This document shows, in pieces, positions 57,432 to 64,000 of a stretch of DNA of 64,000 nt. The stretch is from Paenibacillus sp. P25 (GTDB lineage Bacteria > Bacillota > Bacilli > Paenibacillales > NBRC-103111). Position numbers and translations under genes: made by a program. Below the pieces are notes generated by a model. That model worked only from the letters and a program-made list of their open reading frames with translations, ran no database searches and was not told where the DNA came from. The stretch spans positions 2,108,001-2,172,000 of the forward strand of contig CP085629.1 of assembly GCA_024704175.1 (NCBI GenBank). Reading direction: 5' to 3'. Position 1 is the stretch's first letter, and each line of letters opens with the position of its first letter.

Positions 57432-58670
57432 AAGAAATCCTCCTTTCGGAAGCGATCGGAACGGCCTGGATCGGTCGCGGTACGCCGCCGCCGCTGTAGC
57501 CTGCGCCGTCCGGGCCAGCGGTGCCTCCCCTCGCAGCCTCAGTGGCTCAACCGGGACCGGCGTCCCTCCCGAGCGCATCGATTTCGTAGCCGCGCAGCCG
57601 ACGGCAACGCTCATCCGTCCGTCGATCGGCGAGGCGACAGGCTCCTTGCCGTCCAGAATCATGCCGATGAAGTCTTCGCATATTTTCGGATCGGCTCCGT
57701 TATGCGAGCCTTCGGCTTTCTTGATCTCATACACCCGGTCGGACAAGCCGCTTAGCTTACCGGAGTTTCTCGACTTCACATATACTTTGCCTTCGAGCTC
57801 CGAATTTTCAATCCTTCCTTCCGTGCCGATGATCGTGTAGTTGCGCTGGTAATCCGGCGTGAAATGGCACTGCATATAAGAAGCTTTAATCCCGCCATCC
57901 AGCTCCATGATCACCATGCTGTTATCTTCGACATCAATTTCCTGCCGGAAGGCGCACCGCGTTAACGCACCGAATCGCGCTTCCGGGCAAACGTTCTTCT
58001 CCCGGCAGTCCGGGCAAGTAAGATCGTTGGGCCTCTCCCCGCCGAAATAGTCGAGACCGCCGAATGCGGCTACTTTCCGTGCGTATCCCCCGGCCAGCCA
58101 GTGAATGATGTCAATGTCGTGCGAGCCTTTCTGCAGCAGCAGCGACGTCGTGTTTTGCGATTGGCCGTGCCAGCTGTGGTAGTAATAATCGCTTCCTAGG
58201 CCGACGAAGTGGCGAACCCATATTGCTTTTACTTCGCCGATATCTCCGGAATCGACAATACCCTTCATGGTCCGGTACATATTCATATACCGCATATTGA
58301 ATCCGATCATGAACTGCTTCCCCGATGTCCTCCACGCCTCCAGCATCCGATCGCAGCCTTTGACCGTAATGGCAAGCGGCTTCTCGCAGTAAACATGCTT
58401 GCCTGCCTGAAGCGCCGCAACGGTATGCTCCTCGTGGCAGGAATCCGGTGACGTGATGACGATCGCGTCGATGTCTTTTCTTTCCAGCATCTCCCGATAA
58501 TCCAGTGTCACGGTCGCTTCCGGATTAATCCGTTGGCGATAACGTTCAAGCCGCTTCGGATCAGTGTCGCTTCCGGCGACGATGACGGATCGGCCTTCCG
58601 GTTGATGCCAGTATCTGGTTACATCTCCCCGCCAACCCAGTCCGATGACCCCGATTCTAACCTGTTCCAT
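57432..58670 (-). CDS. Gfo/Idh/MocA oxidoreductase, open into the permease gene
   Basis: About 385 residues: Rossmann start VRIGVIGLGWRGDVT, CEKPLAIT signature and a C-terminal domain with a CPDCREKNVCPEA cluster that may bind zinc. It normally ends soon after GGTPVPVE; here about 30 low-complexity Arg/Ala-rich codons continue in frame to the permease. An indel near 57540 would give TGA instead. GGGGGATG precedes the ATG. Together with the transporter it probably oxidises the imported sugar. Confidence 0.85.
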
Positions 58671-58692
58671 ACGCACATCCCCCAGAGCGTAG

Positions 58693-58706
58693 ATTTGGCC
58701 CCAAAT
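58693..58706. promoter_or_regulatory. Candidate LacI operator before the Gfo-ABC operon
   Basis: ATTTGG-CC-CCAAAT inverted repeat, about 25 bases before the start and directly beside a TATAAA on the minus strand. It matches the sites near the LacI gene. Confidence 0.55.
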
Positions 58707-58748
58707 TTATATGGCATTTGGTTATCCTCCACAACAATCAGCACCGCT

Positions 58749-59797
58749 TCATTCTCCTCTTATGAAATCGGAAGATTGCCGGATGATGAGCTCGTACGGC
58801 ATGAATAATTTGAACGGCGCCGGGTGGCTCTCCGCCATTTGATCGATCAGCACCTTAGCCGCCATCATGCCGATTTCGAACTTCGGAATATGCACGGTGG
58901 AGAGCGGAGGCGATGTGAACTGGGACACCTCGATATTGTCGAGGCCGACGAAAGCGACGTCTTCGGGGATGCGCACCCTCTCTCCATCACCGCTCGCATG
59001 GCCGATATGGCCATCATATCGCTCGCTGCGAATACGGCGGTGGGCTGATCGTTCCGCTCCGCTTTCATCAGCTCGGCCATCCGTCTATAGCTTTCGTTCA
59101 CATCCCATTGAGCGTTGATCACCCAATGCGGATTTACGTCAAGGCCGGCCTCTTCCAGCGCATATTTATAACCTCTGTACCGCTTCTCCCTCTCCAACTC
59201 TCCGGTAAGCCCGGCGCCGCCGATAAAACCGATGTTCCGGTGCCCTCGATCAAGGAGGTGCTGTACGGCCGATTTCGCCGCCTGTACGCGGTCGTAAGTG
59301 ATGACCGGGACGGTTGGATCGGAAATGTCGATGCCGACCACGGACGGGACGACTTTCTTGATATAGCCGTAAAGATCGGCCGGGATGCCTTCGACGATGA
59401 TGATGCCGTCCAGCTTCGTTTCCCGCACGAGCTTCCCGAGAGCCGCTTCGCTTTGAATCTCCTCGAGCGACAATACGTAAGCGAGCGAACACTCCTTCTC
59501 GGTCAGCTTCTTCTCGATCCCCGCCAAAATCGGCGAAAAATACGGATGATTATACTTGTTTTGCGTAACGGAAACGATGCAGCCGATTTGGCGGTTCGCT
59601 TTGGCCGCTTTTCCCGCTTGTTTTCCGGCAGCTTTCCGGGCCGTATCACTCGGCTCATAGCCCAGTTCCTTGACGGCTTTCCATATCTTTGTCTTCGTTT
59701 CCTGATTGATATGTCGGCTGGTGTCGTTGTTGATGACCCTGGATACGGTGGATATGGAAACCCCGACATGCTCAGCGATATCTTTTAGTTTCGGCAA
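58749..59797 (-). CDS. LacI-family regulator, frameshifted
   Basis: About 349 residues. HTH: KDIAEHVGVSISTVSRVIN, hinge region followed by a linker of Lys/Ala repeats (KAAGKQAGKAAKANRQIG), then a periplasmic-binding-like domain (GHRNIGFIGGAGLTGE, TAVFAASDMMAISAM). A frame change near 58980 leads to RIPEDVAFVGLDNIEVSQFT and STVHIPK, the usual end. TTG start at 59797 has AAGGAG upstream. It lies between two sugar ABC operons and probably controls the one downstream, and perhaps both. Confidence 0.88.
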
Positions 59798-59853
59798 AAT
59801 GATCCAGGCTCCTTTATCCGTTATTTCAACTGAGCAATTAGCCAAAAACCGGT

Positions 59854-59866
59854 ATTTGCCCCAAAC
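59854..59866. promoter_or_regulatory. Candidate LacI operator at its own start site
   Basis: ATTTGCCCCAAAC lies 14 bases after the -10 of the lacI-like gene, at the expected start of transcription. It shares TTTG-CCCAAA with the sites at 58693 and 59946. Confidence 0.45.
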
Positions 59867-59880
59867 GTTTTCCTGAATAA

Positions 59881-59910
59881 AGTTTAACAATGACTGGAAT
59901 AAAGTGTCAA
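59881..59910 (-). promoter_or_regulatory. Promoter of the LacI-type gene
   Basis: Minus strand TTGACA (59905-59910), 18-base spacer, TAAACT (59881-59886) with an extended TGT before it. Good sigma-A promoter. Confidence 0.75.
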
Positions 59911-59945
59911 TGCTTTTGCGGAAAATTTTCAAAATATTTAATCAT

Positions 59946-59957
59946 TTTGGGCCCAAA
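59946..59957. promoter_or_regulatory. Candidate LacI operator upstream of the promoter
   Basis: TTTGGGCCCAAA, a perfect 12-bp palindrome about 36 bases upstream of the -35. With the 59854 copy it could form a repression loop. Confidence 0.5.
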
Positions 59958-59960
59958 TAA

Positions 59961-59993
59961 AAAAAGATGATCCGCTGCAAAGATCATCCTAAC
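59961..59993 (-). terminator. Rho-independent terminator
   Basis: GATGATC / GATCATC stem with a 9-base loop and seven T on the minus strand; it ends the second ABC operon. Confidence 0.85.
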
Positions 59994-60040
59994 GAGAAGC
60001 CACTTTTAGATAAGCGGCTGTTTACCATTCTTCGATTCTT

Positions 60041-60946
60041 TTATTTTACGCCTGTATAGACAAAAGCCCGAATAATATGCCGCTGCGCGAAGAAGAAGGC
60101 AATGAGGATCGGCGTTACCAGGATCATGTTGCCGGCCATCAGCACGTTCCAATTGGCTACCCCTTCTTCCTCACGGATCTTGGCAATGCCCAGAGGCAGC
60201 GTTCTCGCCGCTTCATCCGTTGTCATCACGAGCGGCCAGAAGTAATCATTCCAATGCGCAATAAAGCTGAACAAGGCAAAGGTCGCCAAGACCGGCTTGG
60301 CCATGGGGACCATCAATTTCACAATAATCTGCCACTCCTTGGCCTGATCCAGCCGTGCCGCTTCGATGAGTTCCTCCGGAACCTGTTTAAACGATTGCCT
60401 TAACAGGAAAATGCCAAACGCGCTGGAAGCAAACGGAAGAATAAGCGCAAGATGCGTATTCAGCAGCTTCCAGGTACTTAACTGCAGATAAACAGGCAGG
60501 AAGATCAATTGGGACGGAATCATTAAGGTGACCATCACCATGCCGAATAGAATCCCCGCCCCCTTGAAATGATAGCGCGCGAAGGCATAAGCCGCCGGAA
60601 TAATTGTCAGCATCTGCATAACAAGAATGCCAAGCGATATAATGAGGCTGTTGGTAATATAGTGTAAAAACGGGCCTGAGCCCCAAGCTTTTGCATAGTT
60701 GCTCCATATGAAATGCTTCGGAATCCAATTCGGCGGAAAAATCATCGTTTCCGGCAGCGTCTTAAGCGAAGTGGACAGCATCCAAGCAAACGGCATGGCA
60801 AAAACAAGGACCAGAAAAACCATGCCCAGCACACTTACAACGCGGAGAATAAAATGCAGTGACTTCGAAACGATTTCCTCTTTGCTCTTCACCTGATATA
60901 AGGCACGATTGGAATCCATCGCCTGTTCTGCCTTCAATGGGTTCAC
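60041..60946 (-). CDS. Sugar ABC transporter permease (UgpE/MalG type)
   Basis: About 293-302 residues, six helices, with PAAYAFARYHFKG and the docking loop PEELIEAARLDQAKEWQIIVK. Ends VYTGVK as the family does. A GTG start at 60946 and an ATG at 60919 are both possible. It follows its sister permease with 6 bases between. Confidence 0.9.
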   Translation of the reverse strand: MNPLKAEQAMDSNRALYQVKSKEEIVSKSLHFILRVVSVLGMVFLVLVFAMPFAWMLSTSLKTLPETMIFPPNWIPKHFIWSNYAKAWGSGPFLHYITNSLIISLGILVMQMLTIIPAAYAFARYHFKGAGILFGMVMVTLMIPSQLIFLPVYLQLSTWKLLNTHLALILPFASSAFGIFLLRQSFKQVPEELIEAARLDQAKEWQIIVKLMVPMAKPVLATFALFSFIAHWNDYFWPLVMTTDEAARTLPLGIAKIREEEGVANWNVLMAGNMILVTPILIAFFFAQRHIIRAFVYTGVK

Positions 60947-60952
60947 CGCTTC

Positions 60953-61825
60953 CTATTGATAATGTACGCGTCCCGACAGCAACTTGAAGTAGATAATCGT
61001 TAAGATCCCTACTATGAACAGCAATATCACACCTGCAGCAGAGGCGTATCCGATCTTAAAGAATCGGAAGCCGTATTCGTAAATGTAATAAACCAAGGTA
61101 TTCGTGGAATTGACCGGTCCTCCCTGCGTCATGATGGCGATCGTCTCGAATACCTGGAATGAACCGATCATGTTGATGATCACCAGGAAGAAGATCGTCG
61201 GCGACAGCATGGGAAGAATCAATTTGTAAAAGCTGGTCCAAGGCTTGGAACTGTCCAGAGCGGCCGCCTCATGGATATCTTTAGGGATGCTCTGCAGCCC
61301 GGCAATAAATACTAAGGTATTGTAGCCCAACCCTTTCCATACGGCGACAATGACCAGCGAGATCAGAGATGTGCTTTGAGAGGATAGCCAGGCCAGTTTG
61401 CCGAAGCCGAACAATCCGATAAACCAGTTTAACAACCCATACTGGGGATCCATGACCCACGTCCAGATCATGGAAATCGACACCCAGGAAACGATATGCG
61501 GACTGAAAATGGCGCCTTGGACAAAGTCGCTGAACATACCGCTTCGATTAAGCCAGAGGGCGAGCAGCAGCGAGAGTCCAATGGTGAGCGTTACCGTCAA
61601 CAGGGTATAGACGGTCGAGTTGGTAATGACTTGAATAAAATCTTTTTCCTGCAGAAGGTCGGCAAAGTTCTGGAGTCCAACAAAGTTTTTGGTCGGGCTA
61701 ATAAAGTTCCAATCATACATACTTAAGTAAATCATATAGAGAATCGGATAAATGAAAAACAACGAAAACACCGTGATCGCCGGAGCAACCATCGCATAAG
61801 GACGCAGCTTTTCCCACATGGACAT
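60953..61825 (-). CDS. Sugar ABC transporter permease (UgpA/MalF type)
   Basis: About 290 residues, six helices: MVAPAITVFSLFFIYPILYM, then SPHIVSWVSISMIWTWVMDPQYGLLN split by its helix, and the docking loop PKDIHEAAALDSSKPWTSFY. The ATG at 61825 lies just after the ATPase stop (TAATATG). Forms the channel with the next permease. Confidence 0.9.
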   Translation of the reverse strand: MSMWEKLRPYAMVAPAITVFSLFFIYPILYMIYLSMYDWNFISPTKNFVGLQNFADLLQEKDFIQVITNSTVYTLLTVTLTIGLSLLLALWLNRSGMFSDFVQGAIFSPHIVSWVSISMIWTWVMDPQYGLLNWFIGLFGFGKLAWLSSQSTSLISLVIVAVWKGLGYNTLVFIAGLQSIPKDIHEAAALDSSKPWTSFYKLILPMLSPTIFFLVIINMIGSFQVFETIAIMTQGGPVNSTNTLVYYIYEYGFRFFKIGYASAAGVILLFIVGILTIIYFKLLSGRVHYQ

Positions 61826-61826
61826 A

Positions 61827-62912
61827 TTACACACCGCCCGCCGTGACCAGCGTTTTTCTCTCCGGTGCTTCCTGCCGCATCTCGTAGGTGCGTATTCTTT
61901 TGCCGTCCGTATCAAAATAGTAGAGCCGGTCATACGGAATCGTCACCCGGATATGATCTTTTGTCTCCAGGGCTTCAAGAAAGGTTTTTACGAAGAATAT
62001 TCCCGGCCCCGATTTGATCTGATAAATATTCTCGGCTCCGAGGCTCTCCCGGGTAAGGATTTCCCCTTCCAGTATCAGTCCTTCCGTCCGGTCCTTCGGG
62101 CTCATGAGCACATGCTCGGCCCGGAAACCGACGTAACCGATCTTGGATGCCGTCTCTACCCTTAAGCCGTGCGCATCGCCGAAATTGAAAATATTCATCG
62201 CCGGCGTTCCGATAAACTGGGCGGTAAACACATTATCCGGATCGTTATAGAGCTTGAGCGGCGAATCCACCTGCTGAATAACCCCTTTATTCATCACGAC
62301 GATTTCGTCCCCCATCGACATGGCTTCCACCTGATCATGGGTTACATAGACGAAAGTCGTGCCGAGCCTTTTATGAAGCTGGATCAGTTCCGTCCTCATT
62401 TGATTCCGCAGCTTGGCGTCAAGATTGGACAGCGGTTCATCCAGGATAAACACCTTCGGCTTCTTGACCATGGCCCGGGCAAGAGCAACCCTTTGCCGCT
62501 GCCCGCCGGACAGGTTTTGCGGTTTCTTATTCAGGTGAGGCGTTAACCCGACGATTTCGGAAATATCGCCTATCAAGGTTTCCCGTTCCGACTTAGGAAC
62601 CTTTCTGTTTTTTAGACCGAATTCAATGTTCTCGCGCACCGTCATGGTCGGGTAAAGTGCATAGTTTTGGAAAACCATCGCCACATCGCGAGATCCGGGC
62701 GGCGTCTCGTTGACGCATTTATCGCCGATCCATATTTGCCCGTCGCTTTGCTTCTCAAGCCCTGCAATCATCCGCAAGGTGGTCGATTTGCCGCAGCCCG
62801 ACGGGCCTACGAGAACCGTAAAAGACCCGTCCTTGATGGTAAGATTCAAACCGCTGATGATCGTTTCATCTTTATATTTTTTGGCAATATGGATTAATTC
62901 AATTTTCGCCAT
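61827..62912 (-). CDS. Sugar ABC transporter ATPase (UgpC/MsmX type)
   Basis: 361 residues. Walker A GPSGCGKST, Q-loop MVFQNYALYPTMTVREN, signature LSGGQRQRVALARAM, Walker B FILDEPLSNLDAKLR and switch His in YVTHDQVEAM; then a TOBE regulatory domain from about residue 240. It is dedicated to this operon by position but, like MsmX, could energise the LplBC system next door, which has no ATPase gene. Confidence 0.92.
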   Translation of the reverse strand: MAKIELIHIAKKYKDETIISGLNLTIKDGSFTVLVGPSGCGKSTTLRMIAGLEKQSDGQIWIGDKCVNETPPGSRDVAMVFQNYALYPTMTVRENIEFGLKNRKVPKSERETLIGDISEIVGLTPHLNKKPQNLSGGQRQRVALARAMVKKPKVFILDEPLSNLDAKLRNQMRTELIQLHKRLGTTFVYVTHDQVEAMSMGDEIVVMNKGVIQQVDSPLKLYNDPDNVFTAQFIGTPAMNIFNFGDAHGLRVETASKIGYVGFRAEHVLMSPKDRTEGLILEGEILTRESLGAENIYQIKSGPGIFFVKTFLEALETKDHIRVTIPYDRLYYFDTDGKRIRTYEMRQEAPERKTLVTAGGV

Positions 62913-62961
62913 AAGGTCAACTCCTTTAGGTCTCTTCGTATGGCCTATCCCTATACCGATG

Positions 62962-64000
62962 TTATTTGCCGAGCAGTTTGTTCGCTTTTTCGGCCGCCTC
63001 GTTCATGGCATCCTGCGGTTTGACATTCTTCTCGAGGATGGCTTTGGTCATGGCATCCAGCATCACTTTCGAAACCTCGGGATAAGCGCTGGCATTAGGA
63101 CGCATGACGGCGTATTGCAATTGATCCGAAGCCACCTTGTATTGCGGAAACTCTTTGTAGTAGTTTTGCAATTCATCGCTTTGTAAAGCGGACAGACGGT
63201 TCGGCAGGTAACCGACATATTTGTGCTGGTAAATCGTGTTTTCTTTGGAAGTCATAAATTTAATAAATTCCCAAGTCGCCTCTTTCTCCTGCTCGCTAAG
63301 CTTCGAGGTCATGGCCAGATGGCAACCGCCGGTCGGCACGCCGTAGGATTTGTTCGCAGGCATGAAATCAGTCGCCATTTCGAAGTTGTTGCCCTTAGCC
63401 ACTTCCAGGCTTGCCGAGACTCCGGCCGTAGAGCCGATTTTGAAGGCGGAAATTTGGTTGGACCAATCCTTGTCGGCGTCCGCACCCGCTGTCTTCCCAA
63501 CGACAAACTTGATAAGCCCCTCATCGGACATTTTCTTCCAGAATTCTACAGGCGCGACGCCTTCCGGAGTGTTGAATAAAGCTTTCTTCCCGTCATCGCT
63601 AAGCACCTTTCCTCCGCTTTGAGCAACCAGAGCCTCATACTCCCAAACACCGGCCGCCATTGTCATCGGGGTCTTGCCTTTCGCTTTCAATACCCGGGAA
63701 TACTGCTCGAATTCCGTCCAATTCTTGGGACCGGCCGGGTCCAGACCGGCTTCTTTCAGCATGGTGACGTTCTTGTAGAAGATCGGTGTACTCCGCATAA
63801 AAGGAATGCCGTAAAGCTTGCCGTCCACATAGGCGTTGCCCATCAGACCCGGGTTAAAATCTTTAATATTGAGCTGAGCTTCATCCCTGGCGACCAGAGG
63901 CGTCAGATCGGTCAACATGCCAGAGCGGGAAAAAATACCGGTCGATGCGATTTCGAGGTCAAATACAGCCGGTGCGTTGCCGGCGGCGAAAGCGGCTTGT
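62962..64000 (-). CDS. Sugar ABC transporter binding protein, partial at right edge
   Basis: At least 346 residues of a family 1 solute-binding protein (UgpB/MalE type); the N-terminus is outside. Visible parts: AVFDLEIASTGIFSRSGM, YGIPFMRSTPIFYKN, NWTEFEQYSRVLKAKGKTPM, a WEFIKFMTSKENTIYQHKYV block (split) and a tail QDAMNEAAEKANKLLGK. First of the four-gene ABC operon inside the window. Confidence 0.9.
   Translation of the reverse strand, partial: QAAFAAGNAPAVFDLEIASTGIFSRSGMLTDLTPLVARDEAQLNIKDFNPGLMGNAYVDGKLYGIPFMRSTPIFYKNVTMLKEAGLDPAGPKNWTEFEQYSRVLKAKGKTPMTMAAGVWEYEALVAQSGGKVLSDDGKKALFNTPEGVAPVEFWKKMSDEGLIKFVVGKTAGADADKDWSNQISAFKIGSTAGVSASLEVAKGNNFEMATDFMPANKSYGVPTGGCHLAMTSKLSEQEKEATWEFIKFMTSKENTIYQHKYVGYLPNRLSALQSDELQNYYKEFPQYKVASDQLQYAVMRPNASAYPEVSKVMLDAMTKAILEKNVKPQDAMNEAAEKANKLLGK

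Noticed and set aside
1..64000. CRISPR arrays, tRNA or rRNA genes, insertion sequences
   Set aside because: No regularly spaced repeats, tRNA-like folds or transposase motifs were recognised on either strand; a scan by eye cannot fully exclude a small element.

Overview
The window reads as a chromosomal segment of a Paenibacillus-like, spore-forming Firmicute. The signs are strong AGGAGG ribosome binding sites, frequent TTG and GTG starts, sigma-A promoters, Bacillus-type LexA boxes, a T-box leader, a c-di-GMP-I riboswitch, a YheC/YheD-type spore coat ATP-grasp protein, CBO0543-family membrane proteins and many sugar ABC transporters. No rRNA, tRNA, CRISPR array or intact insertion sequence was seen. 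About 35 conserved genes are split by single-base frame changes, often in G, C or A runs. That is far too many for real decay in 64 kb, so most are probably assembly or sequencing indels. Such genes are given as one CDS with the break stated.

Region by region. (1) 1-12,790, minus strand: a long catabolic operon for Amadori compounds (fructosamines such as fructoselysine). From its promoter at about 12,780 it reads GntR, frlD kinase, GntR, frlC-like epimerase, second PfkB kinase, frlB deglycase, frlC epimerase, amidohydrolase, YjbQ, a second SIS enzyme, an amino-acid ABC transporter (permease, ATPase, lipoprotein), an MFS transporter and a third SIS enzyme that runs off the left edge. (2) 12,818-13,690: a 3' fragment of a Cfr/RlmN-type rRNA methylase gene and a T-box leader with no recognisable target gene. 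(3) 13,704-16,765: an ECF42 sigma factor with DGPF/YCII, VOC and DUF1801 partners. (4) 16,886-23,817: MarR/ClC pair, DoxX protein with a striking operator, membrane DJ-1 protein, spore coat protein and CurA-type reductase. (5) 23,960-30,489: UvrA-like ATPase with a Gfo/Idh dehydrogenase, and a threonine dehydrogenase/KBL ligase joined in one frame, facing an XRE-cupin regulator. (6) 30,617-43,878: accessory genes, including a pectate-lyase-like enzyme, a hybrid histidine kinase, a prolyl 4-hydroxylase, an SOS-controlled YolD pair and an MFS drug exporter. (7) 44,034-50,470: a secreted beta-amylase, a DUF5050 protein, and an unknown gene pair under a c-di-GMP riboswitch. (8) 50,619-64,000, minus strand: two carbohydrate ABC systems, a LacI regulator with candidate operators, a DUF4091 enzyme and an MBL hydrolase.

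The strongest candidates for new biology are the c-di-GMP-controlled unknown pair (49,251-50,470), the enlarged Amadori operon with three SIS enzymes, two kinases and two epimerases, the orphan T-box beside a Cfr-like fragment, and the palindrome-filled DoxX promoter.
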